NCBI RefSeq assembly: GCF_012926615.1
Contig: NZ_JABBNU010000001.1
Span: 62,001 to 126,000 of the forward strand
DNA from: Marinigracilibium pacificum
GTDB taxonomy: Bacteria; Bacteroidota; Bacteroidia; Cytophagales; Cyclobacteriaceae
Direction: 5' to 3'
Length of the DNA: 64,000 nt
The translations under genes and the position numbers were made by a program. Below, piece by piece: positions 1 to 8,422 of this stretch. The notes beneath the pieces were generated by a model that saw only the letters and a list, made by a program, of their open reading frames with translations, made no database searches and was not told the DNA's origin. Each line of letters begins with the position of its first letter. Position 1 is the first letter of the stretch.

Positions 1-10
1 ATTAAATAAT

Positions 11-592
11 ATGACCTGGCTGGAAGCAATTGCCGCTTCTTTTGGCATTATTAGCGTTATTTTCTCCATTTTAAAAAGTATTTGGGTATATCCCACTGGT
101 ATTATTTCTGTTTGTATCTATGTTTATATCTGCTTTACAAACAAACTTTATGCAGACACTGGGATTAATGTCTATTACTTTATAATGAGTGTGTATGGTT
201 GGTATATTTGGTCTCAACGAGACCCCAACGACCCATCTCATCATACTCCGGTGACAATTAATTCGAGACAACAAAATATTATTTCAATAGTTATAACCAT
301 TCTATTCTGGGTCTTAATCACTTTGCTTTTGAGTAATACTGATAGTGATGTAGTTTATTTTGATGCATTTACAACATCATTTGCAATGACCGGAATGTAT
401 CTAATGGCTAAAAAGAAGGTTGAAAACTGGATAGCATGGATAATTACAGACTTGGCTTCTATACCTTTGTACATTCATAAAGGGTTGATATTTACCGCTG
501 TTCAGTTTTTTGTATTTTTAATATTGGCGATAATTGGTCTGATTGCATGGATAAAAACATACAAAAGAGAACACAGTTACGAATTGCAGTAA
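11..592 (+). CDS. pnuC: PnuC-family vitamin/nucleoside transporter (PnuC or PnuT)
   Basis: A 193-residue inner-membrane protein that is mostly hydrophobic, with about seven predicted transmembrane segments. The family signature appears as WVYPTGIISV near residue 25 and as NVYYFIMSVYGWYIW near residues 53-67, both typical of PnuC carriers. The family carries nicotinamide riboside or, in the Bacteroidota PnuT branch, thiamine by facilitated diffusion, with trapping by a kinase. The next gene encodes a NadR-like kinase and starts 46 nt inside this one, so the two are almost certainly translated together. A TPP riboswitch and TonB-dependent receptor lie 1.4 kb downstream, so thiamine is a serious alternative substrate. 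Anything upstream of position 11 is outside the window. Confidence 0.88.
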   Translation: MTWLEAIAASFGIISVIFSILKSIWVYPTGIISVCIYVYICFTNKLYADTGINVYYFIMSVYGWYIWSQRDPNDPSHHTPVTINSRQQNIISIVITILFWVLITLLLSNTDSDVVYFDAFTTSFAMTGMYLMAKKKVENWIAWIITDLASIPLYIHKGLIFTAVQFFVFLILAIIGLIAWIKTYKREHSYELQ

Positions 593-1083
593 CCGGCCCT
601 GAAAGTTCAGGCAAAACTACTCTTTCAAAAAAGCTTGCAGACCACTTCAAGGGTATCTGGATTCCGGAATATGCCCGCGAATACCTTACAAATATTGATC
701 GCCAGTATACTGAACATGACCTCCCTGAAATTGCCAAAGGTCAATGGTGGTTGTGGGAAAACATCAAAAACAATAAAACTGATTTATTTATCGCTGATAC
801 AGACCTCCTTGTAATAAAAATCTGGAGTGAATATAAATATGGATATACCCATCCATTCATTAAATATTTACTCAAAAAACAAAATTTTGATGGTTACATC
901 CTCACAAAAGCTGATATTCCCTGGGAAGAAGATGAACTCAGGGAAAACCCTTTAGATCGTGACAAACTTTTTAATATGTATTTGAATGAATTGAAAAATC
1001 AGGCTACTCCATATATTGTTGTAGAAGGTCAGGAACCTGAAAGATCTCAAATAGCAATAGATTTTATTAATAGCCTCAAGTAA
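547..1083 (+). CDS. NadR-like AAA/P-loop kinase (nicotinamide riboside kinase-type domain)
   Basis: This 178-residue cytoplasmic protein has a P-loop, GPESSGKTTL, at residues 17-26, and carries the PEYAREYL, ADTDLLVIKIWSEYKYG and PWEEDELREN motifs seen in the C-terminal ribosylnicotinamide kinase domain of NadR. There is no N-terminal nucleotidyltransferase or DNA-binding part, so it is a stand-alone kinase domain. It overlaps the PnuC-like gene by 46 nt, and no later Met offers a shorter start. The expected role is to phosphorylate and trap the imported vitamin: nicotinamide riboside by family, possibly thiamine by context. Its 3' end overlaps the convergent dehydrogenase gene by 8 nt. Confidence 0.85.
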   Translation: MDKNIQKRTQLRIAVTGPESSGKTTLSKKLADHFKGIWIPEYAREYLTNIDRQYTEHDLPEIAKGQWWLWENIKNNKTDLFIADTDLLVIKIWSEYKYGYTHPFIKYLLKKQNFDGYILTKADIPWEEDELRENPLDRDKLFNMYLNELKNQATPYIVVEGQEPERSQIAIDFINSLK

Positions 1084-1870
1084 CACTTATTTTCTCAAGC
1101 ATTTTGGCTAATAATCCTGGCCATAATCTTTTCAAGACAATTCCTGATGACTCTTTCAATCCTGCGATATATACCTCTCTTTTATTTTTCTTTATGGCTT
1201 TTGCTATCTTTCTGGCACACCTGTCAGCTGGTATTCCGTGCTTGTTTCCTGGCTCAAAAGTACCCAATGGACTTCCATCGGCTGTAACCGCCTGTAAAGT
1301 AATTGGCGTTTTAATAAATCCCGGACACACCAATGTTACTTTGATATCATATTTTGAGTTTTCAGCTCTAACAGAATCAAAATACCCATGGAGTGCATGC
1401 TTGCTTGCCGCGTATGTAGACCTGAAAGGAGTACCATATTTACCTGTAACACTGCTTGTGGCAAGGATGTGTCCTTTACGCCTTTCAATCATATAAGGAA
1501 GTACAATTCTGGTAAGTGCTACTGCACTAAAGAAATTTACTTCCATGATTTTTCTGGTTGCACTAATATCTGTTTCACTGGCAATTGACCGCTGGGTTAC
1601 ACCTGCATTGTTAACCAGAATATCTAATTTCCCATATTTATCAAGTACCTTTTGGAATGCAGGTCGTAATAATGACTCATCGGTAACATCTAATGGAAGA
1701 ATCATGTGATTTCCTTCTGCACATTTTGACAGAACCTTTGTTAACTCATCTTCTCTTCTTGCGGATAAGACTACTGACGCTCCCTGATTACTTAGCTCAA
1801 TAGCTAAAGCCTCTCCAATTCCAGAGGATGCTCCTGTGATCCAGGCAATTGAATTACTGATTTTTGTCAT
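1076..1870 (-). CDS. Short-chain dehydrogenase/reductase (SDR)
   Basis: A classical 264-residue SDR with an NAD(P)-binding Rossmann fold. Visible motifs are TGASSGIG near residues 13-20, NNAGV near residue 87 and the active-site S and YAASK in the middle of the chain. RR after the second beta strand (LSARRED) hints at NADPH preference. The substrate cannot be read from sequence. The C-terminal 30 residues are hydrophobic-basic (LKRLWPGLLAKMLEKI), as in SDRs that associate peripherally with membranes. It sits alone on the minus strand between the transporter/kinase pair and the TPP-riboswitch operon and need not belong to either. Confidence 0.9.
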   Translation of the reverse strand: MTKISNSIAWITGASSGIGEALAIELSNQGASVVLSARREDELTKVLSKCAEGNHMILPLDVTDESLLRPAFQKVLDKYGKLDILVNNAGVTQRSIASETDISATRKIMEVNFFSAVALTRIVLPYMIERRKGHILATSSVTGKYGTPFRSTYAASKHALHGYFDSVRAENSKYDIKVTLVCPGFIKTPITLQAVTADGSPLGTFEPGNKHGIPADRCARKIAKAIKKNKREVYIAGLKESSGIVLKRLWPGLLAKMLEKISVT

Positions 1871-1956
1871 AACAGATATTTTGCAGCAAAATAATATTTT
1901 CTAAAACATTATTGAATAATCTCCGTCCTTATTATTAGAATTGCAATGCAAATTCA

Positions 1957-2030
1957 GGGGTGCCCTAAAATTCCGGGCTGAGATCATACCCTTATCACCT
2001 GATTCCGGTAGTGCGGACGAAGGGAGTAAG
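1957..2030 (+). promoter_or_regulatory. TPP riboswitch (THI element)
   Basis: The sequence carries the conserved THI-box blocks in order: GGGGTGCC, then GGCTGAGATCATACCCTT, ACCTGATTCCGGTAGTGC and GGACGAAGGGAGTA. These form the P2-P5 core that binds thiamine pyrophosphate. The element ends about 75 nt before the start of the TonB-dependent receptor, and the intervening stretch contains a further possible stem (cacctaaaggtt) before the ATG. It marks the downstream operon as thiamine-repressed. Confidence 0.93.
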
Positions 2031-2104
2031 ATTTTAAAAACACCTAAAGGTTAAGGTTCAGCTACCCCTGTCTTGCTGATGTTATACCTTAAAAACCTTA
2101 AATT

Positions 2105-4468
2105 ATGTTACGCTTAACTTTATTAAGCTTACTTTTATTTCTATCAAATCTGCTATTCGCTCAGCATTCCTTTTCAGGAAATATTACTGACACAAATGGC
2201 CAGGCTGTCATTGGTGCTTATGTTTTGCTAGGAGAAAAAGCACAAACTGTTACTGATGAAAAAGGATATTTTGAGTTCAATAATATTCCGAAAGGAACAT
2301 TTACTTTAAGAATTAGTCACATTAGTTTTGAAAGATTCAACAAAGAAATATCTATTCCTGAAGAGTCTTCAATTAATGCGATTCTGACAGAACAAATTAT
2401 ACAAAACCAGGAGGTAACTGTTTCTGCTTTGAGGGCTGGTGCAAAAACACCAACAACCTTTCAAAATATTAGTAAAAAGGAACTTAATGAGCTTAACCTT
2501 GGACAAGACTTGCCTTTCTTGCTTAACCTAACTCCATCTTCAGTATCAACTTCGGACGCCGGTGCCGGTGTAGGATATACCGGAATCAGAATAAGGGGAA
2601 GTGACGCAACCAGGATTAATGTTACTATCAATGGAATTCCTATTAATGATTCTGAAAGTCATGGAACTTTTTGGGTAAATATGCCAGATCTGGCCTCTTC
2701 TGTTGAAAGTATTCAAATACAGAGGGGAGTGGGAACATCTACAAATGGATCCGGTGCTTTTGGTGCGTCGGTTAATATCGAAACCAATAATCTTAAAGAA
2801 TCTGCTTATGCTGAAGCATCCTTTTCCGGAGGATCTTTCAACACTTATAAAACAACTTTAATGTTTGGGTCAGGTTTATTAAATGACCATTTTATAGTTG
2901 AAGGTAGATTATCTAAAATTACAAGTGATGGATATGTTGATAGAGCAAGAAGCGACCTGAAATCTTTAAATATTGCTGCAGCTTACACCTCAAAAGATCA
3001 TCTGTTAAAATTTATCCTACTATCTGGAAGGGAAAGAACTTACCAGGCATGGTATGGAGTCAGTGCCGAAGATATCAATACATTTGGAAGAACTCACAAC
3101 TGGGCGGGTTACTACTATAATCAGCTAGGCGAAGAAGGATATTATGACAATCAGGTTGACAATTACGGACAGGATCATTATCAGTTATTATATACTTTCA
3201 GTGGTCACCCGAACTGGAAAATAAATACTGCACTGCATTATACAAAAGGAGAAGGGTATTATGAAGAATATCACGGATCTCAACCTTTTAGCGACTATTA
3301 TCTTGATCCGATTGTGTTTCAGGATACTATAATTACCGAAACTGATCTAATAAGAAGAAAATGGCTTGATAATGATTTTTACGGAGCGACCTTTTCAGCT
3401 GAATTTAACCCGAACGCTCCTTTCCAATTAACTTTTGGCGGTGCCATAAACAGGTATGATGGAGATCATTTTGGAGAAATAGTCTGGGCTAGATTTACTT
3501 CTCAAACAGAACAAGATTATGAATGGTATAGAAATACCTCTGTAAAAGATGACTACAATTTCTATATAAAAGGTCTCTATGACTTTGGAGATCGGTTTTC
3601 TGTGTTTGGAGATTTGCAATTAAGAATGATCGACTACAAGTTGGAAGGAATATTTGATGGGTCACAAGAAAATAGATCGTTAGCTTATAACTTCAACTTT
3701 TTAAATCCTAAGCTTGGATTTAACTATGCAGTATCTTCTGAACTAAGTCTATACGCAAGCTATGCTATGGGTCGAAGAGAGCCTGTAAGAAGTGATTTTG
3801 TAGATGCACCAGCAGAAGAAGAACCACAACCCGAAAAATTAAATGATTTTGAACTCGGGTTAAAAACTCAAGGATACAAGTTTGCAGCTGAAATTAATGG
3901 TTACTTCATGTATTATGTTAACCAGTTAGTTTTAACCGGGGCAGTTAACGATGTTGGAGGATATATTCGTCAAAATGCCGGAGAAAGCTATAGAACAGGA
4001 ATAGAAATAAGTGGAATTTATAAATTTAGTCCCAAATTTAATCTTGAAGGAAATCTTAGCCTCAGTAGAAATCGAATTGAAGAATTTAATACAGTCGGAA
4101 CTAATGGACTAGAGACTTATGAAGATACTCAGATTGCATTTTCTCCAAATACTATTGCTGCTTTAACATTTAATTATTCCCCTGCAAAGAACTTGTCTTT
4201 TAATCTTATGAATAAATATGTGGGTTCTCAATACCTGGATAATACTCAAAGAGATGCAAGCAAATTAGATGACTATTTAGTCAACGATTTAAAAGTTGGT
4301 TATAATCTAGATGTGAAAAAAGGAATTAAGTCGATTTCCTTTGACTTATTGGTCAACAATATATTTGATCAGGAATACATCAATAATGGATATATGTGGG
4401 GTGATATTCCATATTATTATCCTCAGGCAGGAAGAAATTTCCTGGCTGGAATGACAGCAAGATTTTAA
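2105..4468 (+). CDS. TonB-dependent outer-membrane receptor, probable thiamine uptake
   Basis: A 787-residue receptor with a signal peptide (residues 1-20, cut after LLFAQ), a carboxypeptidase-regulatory-like beta domain (about 23-105) typical of Bacteroidota receptors, a plug domain (about 115-230, with GIRIRGSDATRINVTINGIP and SIQIQRGVGTSTNGSGAFG) and a 22-strand barrel ending in the aromatic residue F. The TPP riboswitch directly upstream argues strongly that the ligand is thiamine or a precursor. It is a single receptor without a SusD partner, as expected for vitamin rather than glycan transport. Only one base separates its stop codon from the next gene, so downstream genes share its regulation. 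Confidence 0.93.
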   Translation: MLRLTLLSLLLFLSNLLFAQHSFSGNITDTNGQAVIGAYVLLGEKAQTVTDEKGYFEFNNIPKGTFTLRISHISFERFNKEISIPEESSINAILTEQIIQNQEVTVSALRAGAKTPTTFQNISKKELNELNLGQDLPFLLNLTPSSVSTSDAGAGVGYTGIRIRGSDATRINVTINGIPINDSESHGTFWVNMPDLASSVESIQIQRGVGTSTNGSGAFGASVNIETNNLKESAYAEASFSGGSFNTYKTTLMFGSGLLNDHFIVEGRLSKITSDGYVDRARSDLKSLNIAAAYTSKDHLLKFILLSGRERTYQAWYGVSAEDINTFGRTHNWAGYYYNQLGEEGYYDNQVDNYGQDHYQLLYTFSGHPNWKINTALHYTKGEGYYEEYHGSQPFSDYYLDPIVFQDTIITETDLIRRKWLDNDFYGATFSAEFNPNAPFQLTFGGAINRYDGDHFGEIVWARFTSQTEQDYEWYRNTSVKDDYNFYIKGLYDFGDRFSVFGDLQLRMIDYKLEGIFDGSQENRSLAYNFNFLNPKLGFNYAVSSELSLYASYAMGRREPVRSDFVDAPAEEEPQPEKLNDFELGLKTQGYKFAAEINGYFMYYVNQLVLTGAVNDVGGYIRQNAGESYRTGIEISGIYKFSPKFNLEGNLSLSRNRIEEFNTVGTNGLETYEDTQIAFSPNTIAALTFNYSPAKNLSFNLMNKYVGSQYLDNTQRDASKLDDYLVNDLKVGYNLDVKKGIKSISFDLLVNNIFDQEYINNGYMWGDIPYYYPQAGRNFLAGMTARF

Positions 4469-4469
4469 A

Positions 4470-5525
4470 ATGAAATTTGTTCCTTTTCACGATATACCAA
4501 AACCTGAAAAATGCCTTGCGGTCGATTGTACTCACCGCAAGGCATTACCATTAAGTCATTGGAAAGAGGCAGGCTCACCACCAAAACTTCATGATGATAC
4601 CTCAACTGCAATTACACTGAATGCAATAAAATCAGGTCTCCATTTAGAGTTTGATTATGTTACAAATAATCATTTTGATATTGATGGATTTCTTGGAGTG
4701 TGGTCTCTATTAAATCCGGAATTAGGACTTCAGCATGAGGAAATATTCAGACAAGCAGCATTAATTGGTGATTTTCGAGAGTTACCTGATTTATCAAATT
4801 CTGACAATTTAACAGCCTTAAAACTTGTATGTCTAATAAATACTCTTGAAAAAAAATTATTTTATGCTCCCTTTGAAGCCCAAGATCAAATCGAAAAGGA
4901 AAGCAAAGCATGCGTTGAAAAATATCAATTCTTTAACTCAAAGTTTAATGACTACTTGTTCAACCATGATAATTTCGAGCATTTGTGGATTGACGAATTC
5001 CAAAAGGTAATCGAAGGAAATAAAAATATAACTTCTATAATCGATGTTGACCATATCAGACTTAAAATTGTAACCGCTGCAAAACCGTCACATTATTACT
5101 CACTTTTTAAAGGTTCTGAGAATTCTGACATGGTTCTTACTATTTATCCAGAGAACAGGTATGAACTTGAATATAAATATACCACCTGGGTAGACACTAA
5201 TAGAATTTCCTTTCCTAGAGTTGACATGACTTCATTGATTGATACTTTAAATAGTCTTGAAAAAAACAAAGGATGCTGGACAGGTGATAAAATTACAGAT
5301 ACAGGACCAATATTAAGACTAAGTAATGAAAGCTTATCAAAAGCAGAGTGCTTTGACCATCCGTTTAACAGACCGATTCATAAAAGTAGTATCGATAATG
5401 ACACTTTCATTAATACAGTGATTTCTTTTTATGAGGATGCCTATAAACATATAACTCCGAAAATAAGATATACCTGGAAGGAAATTAAAGAATGGAATAT
5501 TAACAAAGACAAAATTCAGGATTAA
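4470..5525 (+). CDS. Uncharacterised protein (DUF6687-like) in the TPP-riboswitch operon
   Basis: A 351-residue soluble protein with no signal peptide or membrane segment. The N-terminal part contains CTHRKALPLSHW and, near residues 65-76, NNHFDIDGFLGVW, which looks like a His/Asp-rich metal or active-site motif. The rest has no pattern I can assign. I recall similar proteins being labelled DUF6687 in Bacteroidota, but this is from memory and not verified. The gene begins one base after the receptor stop and ends 17 nt before the thiamine-pyrophosphokinase-like gene, so it is part of the thiamine-regulated operon. A role in thiamine salvage or precursor processing is inferred from position only. 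Confidence 0.8.
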   Translation: MKFVPFHDIPKPEKCLAVDCTHRKALPLSHWKEAGSPPKLHDDTSTAITLNAIKSGLHLEFDYVTNNHFDIDGFLGVWSLLNPELGLQHEEIFRQAALIGDFRELPDLSNSDNLTALKLVCLINTLEKKLFYAPFEAQDQIEKESKACVEKYQFFNSKFNDYLFNHDNFEHLWIDEFQKVIEGNKNITSIIDVDHIRLKIVTAAKPSHYYSLFKGSENSDMVLTIYPENRYELEYKYTTWVDTNRISFPRVDMTSLIDTLNSLEKNKGCWTGDKITDTGPILRLSNESLSKAECFDHPFNRPIHKSSIDNDTFINTVISFYEDAYKHITPKIRYTWKEIKEWNINKDKIQD

Positions 5526-5542
5526 ATCTTTAGTTTTACACC

Positions 5543-6109
5543 ATGTCATCTCATCATGTAATCAGGGAAGGTCAGGAACCGGCAGTATATCTCAGAAATA
5601 CTAATTCTATATATTTAGAAGCACTATTTAACTTGTTAGAATGGAGCCCATATCTGATAGTCAATGACGAAACCTATGAGTTTACAAAAATCCATCAATT
5701 AAAAGTCGATGCTATAATTAGTCAAAAATTAGTGTATCAAGAGCCTAATGTTCATATAATTGATTCATCAGAAGATTCTAATGATATTCAACTTTTAGAA
5801 AAATGGATAAAAAAGAAGAATTGTGATCTGGTTGAAATTTTTGATACAATAGAAAACATAACCCTTGATATTAGCTTAGATCACTCTATTGGAATTATTG
5901 ATAGCAAGATTAAATATAGCTATGTGAGGAACTCATTTGAAAAGTGGTTTCCAAAGTTCCAAAAATTGAAAATCAGGAGTACAACAAAAAATCAAGACTT
6001 TAACTTCGAAAATATCCAAATAGATGGCCAGACATTCAATGTTATCGCTGAAGGACTGGCCAAAATATCATCTAACTCACCATTCTACATTGGTGAATTT
6101 CTAGAATAA
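5543..6109 (+). CDS. Thiamine pyrophosphokinase-like protein, apparently lacking catalytic motifs
   Basis: A 188-residue protein. Its beginning (MSSHHVIREGQEPA, then LLEWSPYLIV and KVDAI) and a later FEKWFPK segment match, as I remember them, the start and centre of Bacteroidota thiamine pyrophosphokinases. Active enzymes follow the KVD segment with GDFDS-type acidic residues and later have DQ.KTD; here those places read AIISQKLV and IDSSEDSND, and the chain is shorter than the usual 200-220 residues. It is the third gene of the TPP-riboswitch operon. It may be a diverged binding protein or a failing enzyme. If so, another gene must supply TPK activity, or the NadR-like kinase acts on thiamine. 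Confidence 0.6.
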   Translation: MSSHHVIREGQEPAVYLRNTNSIYLEALFNLLEWSPYLIVNDETYEFTKIHQLKVDAIISQKLVYQEPNVHIIDSSEDSNDIQLLEKWIKKKNCDLVEIFDTIENITLDISLDHSIGIIDSKIKYSYVRNSFEKWFPKFQKLKIRSTTKNQDFNFENIQIDGQTFNVIAEGLAKISSNSPFYIGEFLE

Positions 6110-6502
6110 CCACTGATTACCAGGATATTGCTTAACATCAATTCTTTTATGAAATCCGGGACCATCATGATTAAATGGAAAATACACAATCAATTGATCG
6201 CCTCCAGAAAATGCTTCAATCTTTTGAAAATCAACATCTCTTGGAATATTTATCATGGCTTGTACCTTTGGAATCATCACATCCATATTAAATGTTTTAG
6301 TTAATGAGCTAACAGTCAGTTTATCGTTAATCACATCAACTTGCAGATCTTCAGGAGCAATACCCGGAACATCTACTTTCAATTCATACATCCCCTCGAT
6401 TCGTTTAAAAATAACATTAGGTTTTACACTTCCTCCATTAATTGTATTCATGAAGTCTGTCGTCAATAATAAATCATTAGGTATTTTTTTATAAATCTTC
6501 AT
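6101..6502 (-). CDS. Hsp20/alpha-crystallin-like small heat shock protein (diverged)
   Basis: About 133 residues from the chosen ATG at 6502. An upstream in-frame ATG at 6571 would give 156 residues but leaves only 5 bp before the divergent peptidase gene, so the shorter form is preferred. The segment YELKVDVPGIAPEDLQVDV is the start of an alpha-crystallin domain, followed by an INIPRDVD element and a C-terminal strand (DQLIVYFPF). The usual C-terminal I-x-I/V anchor is not obvious, and the A-x-x-x-n-G-v-L box is replaced by EAFSGGDQLIVYF. A chaperone-like role for unfolded protein is likely from the family; diverged sequence keeps confidence moderate. Confidence 0.7.
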   Translation of the reverse strand: MKIYKKIPNDLLLTTDFMNTINGGSVKPNVIFKRIEGMYELKVDVPGIAPEDLQVDVINDKLTVSSLTKTFNMDVMIPKVQAMINIPRDVDFQKIEAFSGGDQLIVYFPFNHDGPGFHKRIDVKQYPGNQWLF

Positions 6503-6597
6503 ATCATTCTCAACTTTCTTCAAATAATTCGAGATATTTAAAGCAAAGTTTATTCCAATATATTTTTTCATTTGTTATGACAAATAATCAAGCCAAA

Positions 6598-8346
6598 ATG
6601 TCGTTTTTAAGAAAATCAAATGACTTATTGTCAGTTTTGATCATTTTTTTATTGAATATACCTTTTGTTTCAAACGCACAATTTTCTACAATTTTTGAGC
6701 AATCAAAGGGGAAAAATACTGCCACTTACGAAGAAGGAATAGCCTTTTATAGAAGTCTGGCAGCAAAATACAACACTATCAATATTGATAGTGTGGGGCT
6801 TACAGACTCAGGCAAACCTCTACATTTGGTAACCTTCTCATCAAACGAAGTATTTGATTATGAGAAGTTACATCAAAGTGGAAAAAAGATATTGATGATC
6901 AACAATGCTATTCATCCCGGAGAGCCTGATGGTGTGGAAGCTTCAATGATGCTCTTACGTGATATAGCCACAGGAAAGGTTAAAGTTGACAAAAACATGG
7001 TACTTGCAATCATACCTTTTTACAATATAGCTGGAGTTCTAAATAGAAATAGTTTTACCAGGGCAAATCAAAATGGGCCTGAAGAATATGGCTTTAGAGG
7101 TAATGCTAGGAACTTCGATCTTAACAGAGATTTTATAAAATCAGATACCCGTAATGCATTTGCTTTTCACAATGCATTCCTGAAAGTTAAACCACATCTT
7201 TTTGTAGATACCCATGTTTCGAATGGAGCAGATTACCAATATGTAATAACTATGGTTTACCCTCAAAAAGATAAGCTTGGGGGAGCAACAGCTAAGGTTC
7301 AGGAAGAAATCCTTATGCCGTTCTTGTTTGGTGAAATGGAAAAATCAAAATATCCGGCAGTTCCATATGTTAATGTGTTTGGAAGAACTCCTGACTCCGG
7401 CTGGCAACAGTTTTTAGAAGGACCAAGATATTCTTCCGGATATGCTGCTTTATTTCAAACTATTGCCTTCCAAAGTGAAACCCATATGTTGAAGCCTTTT
7501 TCTGACAGGGTAAATGCAACCTATCTGTGGCTAAATAAATGTATTAAAGCCCTGGAAACACATGGTGATGCAATTGCCAAAGCTCAGGCAGAAGACAGGA
7601 AAAACTTAATGGATCAAACCCGATTTTCGTTAAGCTGGGAAGTTGATACATCCAGATTTCAGACTTTAAAATTTAAAGGTTATGAAGGGGAAACAATAGA
7701 AAGTAAAGTTTCAGGAGGTGACAGGCTTTATTATAATCATAATAAACCATTCGTTAAAGACGTTAAATTTTATGATTCTTATAAGCCAGTCAATGTAATC
7801 AATGCTCCAAGGTATTACATTGTACAGCAACAATGGCATGAGGTAACATCACGTTTAAAAAACAACCATGTTAAATTGCAAAAAGTTAAAAGCGACACCA
7901 CCTTACTAGTTTCGTACTATGTTATCAATTCTTTTGAAACGGTAAACAGACCATACGAAGGTCATTATTTACATTACAACATTAAAACCAGTAAACTGAC
8001 CAAGGAAGTTAACTTGAGAAAAGGAGATTACCTTATTGATGTAAACCAACCTTCAAAGAGATATATCATTGAAACACTTGAACCAGAAGGACCGGATTCA
8101 TTTTTTGCCTGGAACTTTTTCGATACCAGGCTACAGAGAAAGGAGCATTTCTCGCCCTATGTATTTGAGGATGTGGCTGCAGATCTGATTAAAAAAGATT
8201 CAGCATTAAAAAATAAACTTGATCATGCAATAAAAGAAAATTCGGAACTGGAGGGAAATGCCTATGGGCAATTGATGTTTATCTATGAAAATTCAGACTA
8301 TTCAGAAGAAGCATTTATGGAGTATCCGATTTATCGATTGGATTAA
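6598..8346 (+). CDS. M14-family zinc carboxypeptidase, secreted
   Basis: About 582 residues from the preferred start at 6598; an in-frame ATG at 6577 adds seven residues before the signal peptide. The signal sequence (SVLIIFLLNIPFVSNAQ) is followed by an M14 catalytic domain: zinc ligands in IHPGEPDG (His and Glu about residues 105-108), RNFDLNRDF for substrate carboxylate contacts, and VDTHVSNG with the third His. A long C-terminal region (about residues 370-580) is of unknown fold. The protein probably trims peptides in the periplasm or outside the cell. It is divergent from the Hsp20-like gene. Confidence 0.88.
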   Translation: MSFLRKSNDLLSVLIIFLLNIPFVSNAQFSTIFEQSKGKNTATYEEGIAFYRSLAAKYNTINIDSVGLTDSGKPLHLVTFSSNEVFDYEKLHQSGKKILMINNAIHPGEPDGVEASMMLLRDIATGKVKVDKNMVLAIIPFYNIAGVLNRNSFTRANQNGPEEYGFRGNARNFDLNRDFIKSDTRNAFAFHNAFLKVKPHLFVDTHVSNGADYQYVITMVYPQKDKLGGATAKVQEEILMPFLFGEMEKSKYPAVPYVNVFGRTPDSGWQQFLEGPRYSSGYAALFQTIAFQSETHMLKPFSDRVNATYLWLNKCIKALETHGDAIAKAQAEDRKNLMDQTRFSLSWEVDTSRFQTLKFKGYEGETIESKVSGGDRLYYNHNKPFVKDVKFYDSYKPVNVINAPRYYIVQQQWHEVTSRLKNNHVKLQKVKSDTTLLVSYYVINSFETVNRPYEGHYLHYNIKTSKLTKEVNLRKGDYLIDVNQPSKRYIIETLEPEGPDSFFAWNFFDTRLQRKEHFSPYVFEDVAADLIKKDSALKNKLDHAIKENSELEGNAYGQLMFIYENSDYSEEAFMEYPIYRLD

Positions 8347-8422
8347 TATATTTATCTAAAAGAAAAATCATCACTCAATAATTATAATACTTTTGGCTTT
8401 ATTTTTTTAAACAAATAGAGCA

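Noticed and set aside
1104-1496. 130-codon plus-strand frame opposite the SDR gene
   Set aside because: The minus-strand SDR has complete family motifs across the same bases, so this is its shadow.
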